A DNA stretch of 64,000 nucleotides from Lingula anatina (lineage: Eukaryota; Brachiopoda; Lingulata; Lingulida; Lingulidae): assembly GCF_001039355.2 (NCBI RefSeq), contig NW_019775480.1:933639-997638 (forward strand), read 5' to 3'. The position numbers and the translations under genes were made by a program. Below, piece by piece: positions 47,216 to 58,869 of this stretch. Numbering within the stretch: the first letter of the stretch is position 1; the number at the start of each line of letters is the position of its first letter. The notes beneath the pieces were generated by a model, which was given only the letters and a program-made list of their open reading frames with translations, was not told where the DNA came from and ran no database searches.

Positions 47216-47396
47216 AGCGCATTCAGAACAGTGGACTAACACATCCGCGGATGAAATATGGCGACCCACTGAAAAGCTTGCCGCTTAATTCCCAATTAGA
47301 CACTGACTAGATTCCCATCGGGGATTAGGCAACAAGCGTTCAAGTGGGTCGGCCATATTTGACCCGTGGATTTGTTAGTTTACTGTTCTGAATGCG
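47216..47396. mobile_element. Foldback MITE family 2, copy 2, with target-site duplication
   Basis: Ends AGCGCATTCAGAACAG and CTGTTCTGAATGCG; ATCCGCGGATGAAATATGGC pairs with GCCATATTTGACCCGTGGAT. Flanked by CTCTTGA on the left (47209-47215) and CTCTTGGA on the right (47397-47404), against a single CTCTTGGA in the paralogous empty site at 46800. An 8-bp duplication fits a hAT-type transposase. Confidence 0.85.
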
Positions 47397-47560
47397 CTCT
47401 TGGAAGATCCGCACCAATGACTGCCCAGAATGGTCTGCAGGCCAGTTCTCCAGTGACCCCCACCAACGACTCACCCACAGCACGGCTCTCTCAACACCTT
47501 GTGATTGCTGAAGTTGCGACAATTTCAAATCTCCAACTATAAAAGTTCACAATGCAATAG

Positions 47561-49052
47561 GTTTTAATTCATGTCGGGTAGAAGTTGGGAAACATTAGCG
47601 TTGTAGCTTTTCACCGACAGGGAATCACCAAATAATATTTATATATGAACTCTAAACAGTAACAGTAAAGAAAACAGTAAATGAAGACAGACATTTACTA
47701 TGAAAAATATCTAAATATTAGTCATAATTTAATCTGATATTTTTCATTTTCGTTTAAAGTTTTCAATCTCTTGGAAAAAACAGTCTCGCCATCTTCAATT
47801 GATTTTCTGCGTGACTGGGCTAAATCAATTTGTAGTAGGTTAAAATAAAGAGCTTTTTCGCGTCGTTCGTTACACTCGTCCGTAACAACAAATAAGCGTA
47901 GTTCACGATGTAAAAAAAAAGGCCAGCGCAACTTAAAATTCTTCATACGCATCGTTTCACATCCTTTCAAGCTGAAATGAATTTTAACATAGGTTCCTTA
48001 ATTTATCCAAACAATAGCAAGATGTCTATGTCGCAACACCTCTTTATTTGAGACTAAAAAGTGCTCATACACGCAATTCTATCATTAGACCAAACAAATC
48101 TGATATATTGTTAATCGTTTTATTTTCATATCCAGAACTTGACGTATTTTTGTTTAAATTTTGCTAGTACTATTATTATTTTACTTTATATCACTTTTAA
48201 AATTTTGGACATAACCCAATTTCTGATGTATATTTCCAAATATATTAGTTTAAAAAATCATTCTTTTTATCTGTGATTTTATCCAGTTGATCTCTGATTA
48301 ACTGTTCTTGGTCCATTCGTGTAGGTAGGTTGTCCCCCCCACACACTTTTACATCAAAGAATGTAATATGCACAAGAACGAGGGGTGGAGGAGGGAGACT
48401 GAAGTGTTCTGGTACTTTTGGAAGTCAAATGTGCCCTTAAAATCATTTTAAACATATCTTAAAAGATATCACATCATATTCAAAAATTAATTGAATGTTT
48501 TTTCTGAATAGTAACACCTCTTCAACATGAAATTTGCTTCCCACAACATCTTTTAAGACGCGACTAAAGTGGCCATCCTTGTTTGTCTATTTCAACAGGT
48601 ACAACTGCCCACGTATATCTGTGTCCTTGTGTGGATTACATCACAGCCATCACCCTGAAACCTTGACCTCTGTCAGTTGTCACCAGATGCCCATATTTTG
48701 GTGTCACGCTCCATTGTAACGCTCTTTTGTGATGCTCCATCGTGACCCTATTGTGACGCTCCATTGTTACTTATTGATCCAATGTCACGTAGGCTGATTT
48801 ACTGATTCTGTATCACACTCACCTAATGGAAAAAATGTAAAAAGAAGAAAAAAGATAAAAGTATCATTTAACTAATATCTTATCTAATACATTACAAATG
48901 AATGAAAAATTGTGGAAGACAAAATATTGCATAAAATGGGTGTATGCATCTTTGCTGTGACTCAAGCGTCACTTTTTTGTGGAATGAATGAAAAAGAATG
49001 AAAGTACAAATCATATTTGACAATTTCTATTATTTATTATTCATTTCTTTAT
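47561..49052. other. Intergenic stretch
   Basis: No gene recognised. Near 48703-48770 a short minisatellite repeats GTGACGCTCCATTGT-like units four times. An AATAAA on the minus strand at 49033-49038, 15 bp past the TRMT11 stop, is a possible polyadenylation signal for that gene. Confidence 0.45.
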
Positions 49053-52000
49053 CTATCTTTCTATTTTATCACCTGCTCCTCTATGTTTTTTCTTCTTCTT
49101 TTTCTTTTTGTCATTCTCGGGATTAGCTTCAAAATATTTGTCTCGGAGTCTCTCCTTGTAAAGCATTTCTGGGATGTGAGCTGCATCAAGAAGCTCTGTG
49201 TCCTGAACATAAAATGTACACAATAATACGAATGAAGGAAGACAGAAAGTGTCCAACACAAAGTTTTCTCTTCAATTTTATGAATTTTATCCCGTGTCAC
49301 TTCCATAAAATGATACCTTTTTTTTTTCCTTCCCTTTCTTTTTAATAATATTTAAGGATCACAGTACAAAATTTCTGACCCAGTGTTGCATTGAGTCACT
49401 GTTACACTGACCCAGTATATGTGAAATTTCAAAAATGGATTATTACATTATGATACTAGGGGGGCAAAAATTGGATATTGCTTGGAACTGTTTAATTTCG
49501 CAGGTAATACCTTGCCTGTTTTTTTGGGAGGGGGAAGGGAGGGGGGGGGTCATGCCCAAAGACAAGGGTGGGTCACGTCCACTGTATCCCCTGGGTCAAC
49601 TTTAATAATTGTTACAGATGCATGACACGTAATCTTATCCCATATCCTTCCTTTTTTGGTACAGAACACACGTTCAAATAGAAAGCATGAGCTGAAACTG
49701 GCTGCATGCGTGGTTTTGTTCAGTATGCCAAGTTATACCTCTCCCATATACCTCTCCCTTACCTCCCTACATTTCTGCATAGTTATAAGTCGTCTGGACA
49801 TTTTCAAGGTAATAGTCTGTTCACAATTAGAGATCAGTTTTAGACAAGGGTGGGAGGGGACCATCTCTTCTGTGTAACTGAAAAAAAAATTAATTGAAGT
49901 ATTGATAGCGTCTCAAACTTAAACATATGATCAAAAAGCTTAGAAAAAAAAATTGGCAGAAGCCCACAAGAATACAAGACAATATGATTCTTTAAAAGCA
50001 AATTTGATCAAATATTTAAAAAAATATGTGTAATACTCACTCAGGTCTGTAAACAGGAAGCCAGTAGACAAGATGGCCGCCAAGTTTGAGGAACTTGGCC
50101 GCGAAGTTGAGGAGGTCTTTCACTATGTCCTGCAGCTGGTAGTCTGACTTCTGGCTCCCAGCATATGATGTCTGTCTACAGAATAATAACAGAAAATCTG
50201 ATTTTGTGCTTGGGATTAGGTGTGACTTGATATTGTGTTAGATGTGAATTTCTAAAGTAAACCATTCCATTGAGTCTTTTATATACTTTTTTTTATAGCC
50301 ATGAGTATCAATTTTCAAACTCTGAAATGTAAGTGATGCCCTTCAAGTTGGAAAATGAAGGCTTTCCCTGCTTGAAAGACATCATTTTTTTTCATCAAGA
50401 CTTACTTTTCACAAACATCATGCCCCTTCTCTACCATATCTATATCTTCATCCTCCTGTGCTTGAATTTTATTTTCTGGGTTTCTCTTCTTGCTGTCTAT
50501 TTTTACGGTGTATTCACGAATACCATATGGAGCTGGAAAATGGGGGTTAAATATGCTTATATTCCAAATGTTCCCTTTAAACATCAGATATTTACATTGT
50601 CACTTGTGATTTAAAATAAAAGAGTAAAAAGAAAGCATGACAAAATTAGGAAATTTCACTTAAAATTATACTAAACCACACTGTGTAAATAATACTTAAA
50701 TCAGTTTAGAGAGAGAGAGAGAGAGAAGGAGAGGGCATTATGATGGCAATCTAACATCATGTACATTACACAAATAACAAATCTTCAAAATTTTAAAACT
50801 GAAATGTCTTCACCCCTGATTATACTCACGATCAGTGACAATGGCATCAAATAAGGAGCTCCGTCGCCACATAGCATGTTTTGAAGCATCACCCACTAGG
50901 ACGTCCAGGTAGAGGTCCTCCAAACCGTACTGTCTCAGATTGGCCAGAAAATTCTCATCAGGACCTCGAAACTTCTTCTTGTGACTGCTTGATTTCCCTG
51001 TAACAGATGACTCTTCATAACAAACATTGCTAAAACCTTTAACATGGTTATCAGTATGCCTCCAATAAATACTATTTTTATTACTTTTTTTTCTAAACCA
51101 ATGGTATGAAAAATTACTGTATTTCATTTTTTTATAACTATTTTTGAGCTCCTTTTAACTAGAGCCAAATGCATGTACCCGTCAGGCTATCGCAGTGCTA
51201 ATATCTCAAAAGGGTACTATAAAGGAGAGACACCCCTGCACTTAGTACAACCCACACACCCCACAGTCAATAATTATAGGCAGTGCCACTTAAAGTGAGT
51301 AGTTTATTTCATACAGCAGACCTCACAGAAGCAAGAAGTAAGAATTTAGGAAGATCTACTGGTACAAAAGAGGACATAAAATTATTTGAACCTTACGTAC
51401 AGTTACACTTGTGTAAACAAGCAAGTCAAATAAAGCATATGAGTACAGATATCCTCCTTTGTAGTACTCAAATCGTCTCCCGTCACAGGCACAATACAGA
51501 AAACTAATGCACTTCATGTAAAGAAAGAGCACATGATTGTTCTTACCAAATCCATGGATAATCTTGTAGTCTATGTCTGTGCCAGTGACGTAAGCCCCGT
51601 AGTGTGCACAGGCCACCAGTAGACTACCTGGGAAGGAGAAACTAATGAGTTATGTGTATGTTTTAACACATGAATTTTTTTCTTCTCAGTTCATTTGGCT
51701 GTAGCTGGACAGAGGTACCTTTTACTATATATGAAAGTGTATTAAAAAAAAGGCATATAGCTTTTTATTTGGGGGGGGGGGGGGGGGCAAGGAGTACAAA
51801 ATTAATTATNNNNNNNNNNNNNNNNNNNNNNNNNNNNNNNNNNNNNNNNNNNNNNNNNNNNNNNNNNNNNNNNNNNNNNNNNNNNNNNNNNNNNNNNNNN
51901 NNNNNNNNNNNNNNNNNNNNNNNNNNNNNNNNNNNNNNNNNNNNNNNNNNNNNNNNNNNNNNNNNNNNNNNNNNNNNNNNNNNNNNNNNNNNNNNNNNNN

Positions 52001-52503
52001 NCAAGGAAAGGAGTACAAAATTAATTATACAATGTCTAAAATACTGAAGATTTTCAACTGAAATTTACAAAGGTTTACCAAAATATGGGCAAAATGTGTA
52101 TTAAAAATACAACAGCAGATTGCTTGGAGTACAGGCTATTGAATAATGGTTGATAACATTTGAAATAATAATAAAAAAAAAAATGTCAGAGAAGCAGCTC
52201 CCTAAAAGTTCACAAAATATTTTATCTTACAAACATGACAAATATCAAGAGGGGAGATAATCAAACTGAACTGGCTATAAACAGTACATCAGACTTAACC
52301 CCAGATGGTCGGAGAATAAGGGAAGATTACACATTAAATAGTGGTTCAGAAAATAGATGAATGGGGCATTTAAGATTAGATGTCTCACCTGTTCCCACAA
52401 AGGGGTCCAGCACCCAGCTGCCGGGTCCAGCCAGGGCCAGGTTGGACACCAGGAGGGACAGTCTGGCATCCATGCTGGTATTGCCTGATTGGTGACAAAA
52501 ACA

Positions 52504-52534
<31 letters not shown>

Positions 52535-53290
52535 AAAAAAATTAAGAAACATTAATAAAAATAATTATTGAAATAATTAAGGCCGCATGGATCAAATATG
52601 GCGACCCACTTAAGAGTTTGTTGTCTAAACCCTCAATAGACACTGAACAGATGCCGAGCGGAGATTACACATCAAGCATCTAAGACTTGTTAGTCAGCTG
52701 TTGTAAATTTGGCCTTACTGCAGCTAAATGGAGTTCCAATGCGTAAAAAAAAAAAAAAAAAATTATATTGAATCTCATAGATATACTGGGAACAGTCCTC
52801 TACAACTGGCATAATACTGGATAAGACCCATATATGCCAATAATAGCAAAAAGTTTATGAATAATCTATTTATTATTTAGGACAGACTCCAATTGTTAAA
52901 CTGGTGTTATTCTATGGTTACACATTTACACATATGATCTACACATTTCAGCACTGTCTTGATGACAACCAACATGAACAACTATTACTGTAACAGTGCT
53001 TTTTATTTTTAACGTTAGTTTTCACACCTTGGACTGTTGCTGTCTCACCTATGTAATGTCTTTTTTTGAGATCATATCTTTGTACTAAATGTTTCTGTCC
53101 ATCAGCTACCTGAAACATCAGCAAGAATCATATTTAAATATCAGCATAATTTATGCAACATAAACCAGCATAATTATTTATTTCTACAAAATATATTCAA
53201 GTATTTTCCTCTTAAACCAATTTCATGAAATAATAAATGAATTAATTAAATAATTGAATAAATAAGTTAATTAATGAAAAAATTAGTGCA

Positions 53291-53321
<31 letters not shown>

Positions 53322-55398
53322 AATAAATAAATAAATAAATATTAAGTAATTAATTAATTAGGAAAGAAATACTTAAGTAAATAAATGAATGAATGAATGA
53401 ATGAATGAGTGAATGAACAAGTGGATAAATAAGCAAAGAAATGAATTCATAAATAAATAAATAAAACAAAGTTTACCCATGTCCCAAAGTACAGTTTCTT
53501 GGCCAGGGGTTTAGTCCCTTGAGAGCCGTAGTATTCCAGGAAATAAAAGGAGACGTCTGGAGACGACAGGCTCACAGGACCCTGCAGGTCTAAGTTTGCA
53601 TGCTCTGCCAACTCCTGGAAACATTCAGTGATAACATCTTTCTGTTATTTTTGGGAAGATAAAATTACAAATTAATTTACATACAATTAATAAATTAATT
53701 ATTATCTACATGGCTTATGGAAATATAAGGTCTAGTTGCATTGCTTCAAATTGTTTCCATGGAGCACATATTACAAACTATCTAGAAAACAATATATATT
53801 TAATTCATCTATTTTAGTTTTTGTTAAAAAAAAAAACTTACTGTCTTAAAAGGCACTTACCTGCAATCTTTTTGGTATTGTTTGAAAATCCTGCTTCAGG
53901 TTGTATGACTCAATGTTTATCTTAAATGACCTGCTAGGTGAACAGTAAGCTTCCTGTAAAAAATACAATATAATAACTTTGTGGCAAATAGCACTTGGAA
54001 TTTGTAAAGACTTTTTTACCATTATAAAAAACACTACAGTGCTAGAGTTATGGACACTCAAAATTTAAGGAGAGAAAAATCTAAATATTTGACACGTTTA
54101 CACGTTTACAACTGAGAAAAACAATACTCTAACAATTAACTCATGTAGAAATGATTCATATAATATCATCAGCACATTAGATACAGATTGATAAGTCACC
54201 TTAAAAGTATCTTTAAGCTGTTTTATATTCTGGTATAACTCTTCCCTTGATGTTCCCTCTGCCCAGTAATTATATACACTCCTGAAAATATCACAGATAA
54301 ACATGTATATATAGTTGCTTCTACTATGCACATATGAATTTACAATCTATAAACTGGTTTTTGAATGCTATGTTTCATAATTTAAGCAGAGATGAAAGTT
54401 AACCTTTTTAATTCCAAAAATGCAAGCAAGCTTGTATATCTTGAAATAAATAAATAAATAAAATTGAAACATGTATACTGTATCATTACAAACATACCTA
54501 ACAAGTACTGTTCTGCTAGTAATTTGTTTTGCTTGCTTCTCATTTTCAAGAGTTACAACAATGAATGGATCCTAAAATGAAACAAATCTCACTTCAATAT
54601 ACAAAAAGTTTAGATACATGTAAAAAATGGTTTTCTAATTTGAAATGATATTTATGTCCTTGGGAAAAAGAAAAGAAAAAGACATATGAATATTGATCAC
54701 TGGACGCATTGAAGTATGTGCTAAATATGCTAGAGATATATGGATCCATCAATATTTTAATATCAAAATAAATCAAAACAGTTTGGTATGCAAGCACATT
54801 CATTAATTGCAGCGGTTGCATGTACTATTAACTGCATGTAACCCGGCCAGCCATTGATTTTCACTAGCAAAGGTTTTAATTCGCCAAAATTCAAGTTGGG
54901 TGTTCCAGACTTTTTTTTATTAAGATGATATACAGAGATTCATACCTGAAAATATTTTATGCAGAGCCAATATTGAGCAGAATGGTTTTACGGAATTCTG
55001 TTAATTATGAATTTGAAATTGAAATTGAATTATATACCTGCTTGTCGTACGATTTTGGATCAAAACCGAGCTGAATACTGAAGAAGTCCGCTACTGCTTT
55101 AAGTTCCTAAAAGACCGAAAAAAATACATGTTTGTTACAAACCAGTTCCTATAACAATGCCAAATAACTTGGACGAAAGAAAACATTCGACGTCTAGAGA
55201 AAGTGAAATAAATATTTACATGCAGAGAAAAAAGTAATAAAATATACAGTATTCAAAATAAACCATGAATTAAGATTTTTGGTGGTATTCAAAGTTTGTG
55301 TAATATTAAAAAGCACTCACAGGTAGTTTAAAATCGACTAAATCGTTTACAAAATGAAAAATAAATCTCTTTCCCACGTTTCCACAGGGCGCAGACAT
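49053..55398 (-). CDS. TRMT11: tRNA (guanine-10-N2)-methyltransferase catalytic subunit TRMT11
   Basis: Fourteen exons: 55398-55321, 55106-55038, 54571-54498, 54281-54200, 53953-53861, 53614-53477, 53109-53049, 52484-52389, 51627-51547, 50997-50830, 50532-50406, 50175-50041, 49877-49763 and 49202-49053. Phases close to 488 aa (human 463). The N-terminal THUMP-type RNA-binding part is followed by the linker VADGQKHLVQRYDLKKRHYI. The Rossmann-fold methyltransferase has the SAM motif LDPFVGTG (225-231), GTDIDYKIIHGFG, FRGPDENFLANLRQYGLED and the catalytic TDPPYGIRE (Asp313-Tyr316). It methylates G10 of tRNAs with TRMT112 as partner. The tail is Lys-rich (DKKKKKKKKHRG). Exon 12 must use the upstream of two nearby AGs to stay open. 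Promoter shared head to head with PSMF1. Confidence 0.95.
51810..52001. other. Assembly gap (192 N) in TRMT11 intron 8
   Basis: Both edges carry the same sequence, AGGAGTACAAAATTAATTAT, before and after the Ns, next to a 17-G run. The gap may therefore be an artefact of a duplicated read end. Confidence 0.99.
52578..52722. mobile_element. Foldback MITE family 2, copy 3, diverged (TRMT11 intron 7)
   Basis: Shares GGATCAAATATGGCGACCCA, AATAGACACTGAACAGATGC and GACTTGTTAGTCAGCTGTT with the other copies. Its ends are altered to AAGGCCGCATGG and AAATTTGGCCTT, still inverted to each other. Confidence 0.65.
53222..53463. repeat. (AAAT)n and (AATG)n microsatellites (TRMT11 intron 6)
   Basis: Long interrupted run of AAATA and GAATGAAT tetranucleotides between exons 6 and 7, ending about 14 bp past the exon 6 donor. 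Confidence 0.95.
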
Positions 55399-55620
55399 AT
55401 TGGCGTTCTTTGGGATTGTGGGATAGATAATATGTGTTTTACTAAGAATGTCCTTAGTAGATTTATCCAAAGTTAAAAAAAAAATCCTGAGCGAATATCT
55501 ATCATATGCTAAAGCATAATATTGCATGACGAACGTTCTAGGGACTCTAATTGCAAAGACATATTAAATCATTTATAAAGGTCATGACCTAAATATCGTG
55601 ACCTTGAAATCAAAACAAAC
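55399..55620. promoter_or_regulatory. Bidirectional promoter TRMT11 / PSMF1 (222 bp)
   Basis: The two ATGs lie 222 bp apart, back to back. AGGTCATGACCT at 55579-55590 is a perfect palindrome of nuclear-receptor half-sites with no spacer. TGACCTTGA at 55599-55607 is the complement of the extended ERR/SF-1 site TCAAGGTCA. Both are within 45 bp of the PSMF1 start codon. No TATA box is evident. Confidence 0.6.
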
Positions 55621-58341
55621 ATGGCTAACGCTGGACATGAATTGCTATTTTGCAGCGTCAGAGATCAGTTGTCGTCTGCACAAGATGTTGTTGTGAGTTC
55701 TTTACATTGGTGCTTGGTCAGCAATGATTTCAAATGCATTGGTAGCGGAGAAAGGGTGAGTGTCAATAAGTGAAATTGCATAAATCAACAACAAACCTGT
55801 CCTTTCTATTTTGGATTGTACTGTACTGTATATATTATGTGGGTAATATTCTGTCTAGTAAAATAATGCTTTTGACTATTGTGAGCCTGCTGCATGGATG
55901 AAGTCATAAAGGTTATCATTTCCCCGAAGTAAATGAAAAGTAGTAAATGAAAATAATCATACAATTGTACAGAGTACGGTGATGTAAGAGGCACTTGGAT
56001 TTTGTCTCGTTTCCTCTAGCTATGTTTTTTTTTTTTAATTTTTTTTTTTAAGAGAGATAGGCGAGTGAGAGAAAACTGTATTTAAAAAAATTGGCTCTAT
56101 AAAGGTTCCAGCTCATCCTCGTCAAAGCGAGATGTTGCCCTCACACTGGAACTCTTCACAAGATGTGTACATGCTCCTGTACCAACACAACCACAAGACA
56201 TATCTGCTGAAGATTGTACAGATGGACAGCATGCTTCTAGTACATTTGATGGTAAGTTGTAAATTTAGTTGTAGACAACCAATAAATAAATAAGTAAATA
56301 AATAAATAAATGAAGTACATTTGAACTACTACGCTTACGGATTGTCGCGCGAATTATAGGCACAACCAGTATAACAAATGATAGACAGACGAGTGAATGA
56401 ATGAATGAATATAAATAAACAAATAGTGAAGGAAAATAACATTATATTAAAATATATGTTCAGCAATGAAATTGTAATTACTGTCTGTCTTACTTGTGTA
56501 GCGTCACGAAGATGAAAAGATAACAAGCATGTCCATAAAGGTAAAAGACTTTGCCACGGAAGATTTCTCTACATTCCACAGGTACAAGTATAATTCATTG
56601 ATGAAATACTCTAGAAGATTAAATGTAGTATGTGCTACTAGTAGTATTCTTATTCACTGTCAATCATGTGAAATCATGTGAAATTTTGTGAAAACTTACG
56701 AGGCATACCTTAGAGTTATTGTCTTAGTCCTCCTGTAATACAAGTAACTTGATGATAAAGAAAAAAATTATGACACTTTCAGTGAAGCATGTGCCCCCTC
56801 TATATACACCTTGTTTTATTTTTAGTGCCACCAAAAATATGAGTAAACTGCAGTCAAGAGTCAAGCAAGAGCTACTGTCTGAGTTTCTTGCAGGGAATGC
56901 TCACCAGAGGGCAGCAGGTAGCAGGAGGGGACAGGGTCATAGTAGAGATGAGGATGATCCTCTGAGGATACCACCGTCACATTCACAGAGGAGCAGGCAT
57001 GAATGGTAATTCTTTAATTTTTTTTCTCTTTATTTTTTGTATGGTTTATGAATGACATTGATAAAAAGATGGATAAATTACATTTGAACATCATATTAAT
57101 AATTGTGTATAATGTGTATAATTCTTTCAAGTTGAAGATTATTGTACTCAGTATTATATGCCTCATGTCCGTCAGGGCAGAAGAAACTATAGTATGCGTT
57201 CATGTCACTTAAAGAAACATTCATATAGCATTAATGGAACAATTATCTGGTTTGATATGAAGGCTTTCTTCCATCTGATAAAAGAAAACTGCGCATAAGA
57301 CTTAGGCCTGTACCAGAGATGCTCCAGTTACTGTTACACTGTTTCTCACCTCCATAGGGAGCAACAGAATGATCCTTTTGCTGTAGGAGGAGCTGACCTT
57401 GACCCATTTGGGGGTCATCCTGGGGGTGGTGGGATGCTGATGGACCCCAGGAGAGGAGGGTTGCCTGGAGTGAGACCAGACCCCAGTGCGGGACTGCCGG
57501 GACGATTACCTCCGTAAGTGAAACACCTTTTAGGCACACCTTCCAAATGAATGCTTTATGTGTTGTTTCACAGTCGGAAGTTTGATTTGTCCAAACCTTA
57601 TTCAGAAACTTTGTTTGACGTCATCATATTTTATATGTCTTGATAGAGCTAAAACGACCGATGATGATCTGGACACAAGTTTGTAAAGAAAATTTTGCCT
57701 TTGTTTAAAGGTTTTAAAATTTGGCACACATTTAAGGGAACAGAATAAATTCTCTGTATTGCTTGCACTGAAATAAAAATTTATCAATGTTTATCAATTT
57801 ATGACAATAAATTGATAAATATTATGTTATTTTGAAGTGATTTTTTTTCCTTCTAAGGATACAAATTGTTATATTAAATTAACTCGATAAAATAAGATAT
57901 TAGCTTAAAAAAAATATCAGACAATTTTTCAAGAAAATAAGCTTGTCTTGCAGTGGAGCAGTGCCACCTGGTGCCAGATTTGATCCATTTGGTCCTGGGC
58001 CTCTTGGAGGTAATAGGGCTGGGTAAGTATGGTTGATAATTTATTTATTTAATTAACTTGAAGCCTTTGAATATAATATATTGATAAAGACTGGCTATTT
58101 GTATTTTTTCATTTTTAAATTATTTTTTTCTTCAATTTGTATACCTTTTTCTTAAAGTGANTGCAAATCAATAAATAATGACAAAAATTGTATTGAAAAT
58201 AGTAAAACTTAATTTTTGTGTGAATTTTTGATATTCTGTAAATTCTTCAAATTCTTGTCAGTTTCCGGGATTGTTCTTTTCTATTTCAGTCCAGACCCAG
58301 ACCACCTCCCTCCTCCAGGTTATGATGATATGTTCATGTGA
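55621..58341 (+). CDS. PSMF1: Proteasome inhibitor PI31 subunit (PSMF1)
   Basis: Seven exons: 55621-55755, 56105-56251, 56502-56581, 56826-57005, 57358-57513, 57954-58022 and 58290-58341. Phases close to 272 aa (human 271). The N-terminal FP (FBXO7/PI31) dimerisation domain has SSLHWCLVSNDFKCIG, SEMLPSHWNSSQDVYML and KIVQMDSMLLVHLM. The Pro/Gly-rich unstructured tail has DDPLRIPPSH, DPFAVGGADLDPFGGHPGGG, GAVPPGARFDPFGP and PDPDHLPPPGYDD. PI31 binds the 20S core through this tail and acts in proteasome inhibition and transport. The last three residues are Met-Phe-Met where human PI31 has the HbYX-type Met-Tyr-Leu. The exon 2 acceptor (CTATAAAG) has a poor pyrimidine tract but is forced by phase. 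Paired AATAAA signals at 58849 and 58858 mark the 3' end. Confidence 0.95.
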
Positions 58342-58848
58342 CCACATTCACAGCATCTGATTGGCTTAGATCAGTCACATGGACAAATATGTTCCAAGTG
58401 TTTGGGTTCATAGAGGGCGAGTGTTGGGTTTGATTTGAGAGATAAGTTCAAAGTTATTGGTTATTATACTACACACATTTCTCAAAATCTCCACAGCCAA
58501 GGAATCTGACAGTGATCATTGGGTAGTATACTATAGCCAGTAGAACTGGACATTAGGAGTAGTCACTGTAAAATTTCAGGTTTGATTATTCTTATTTTGA
58601 ACAGTTAATCTGAAAAGAAGTTCAGACGGCTGGGAACAGCTTTCAAGCTTGAGGTTTCTTGACACATTTTATAATGCTACATCATCGTTATTTTCAATTT
58701 TGATTCTAGTAGAATCCAGACAGAATTTTTGTAAAAGCAGTTTTGTTTAGAAGTTTCATTGGGCAGTAAAAAGAATTTTGTAATATTTAATATTTAAACT
58801 TTGGTGCAATTTAGAAAGTTACATGTCATTAAATGTTATAATTTTGGG

Positions 58849-58863
58849 AATAAATCAAATAAA
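58849..58863 (+). terminator. PSMF1 polyadenylation signals
   Basis: Two AATAAA hexamers 9 bp apart, about 510 bp after the stop codon. Confidence 0.6.
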
Positions 58864-58869
58864 GCTGTT

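Larger units (their letters stand above)
46731..47560. repeat. Tandem duplication with nested insertions
   Basis: The first copy (46731-46905) reads TTCATGAAAATATTATAAC, ACCGGTCAAGATATA, CCTCTTGGAAGATCTGCACC, AATTTCAAATCTCCAACTAT. The second (46973-47560) has the same order, but an A/AAT-rich stretch (46999-47120) and a family 2 MITE (47216-47396) have been inserted. In copy 1 these sites are empty. Confidence 0.8.
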
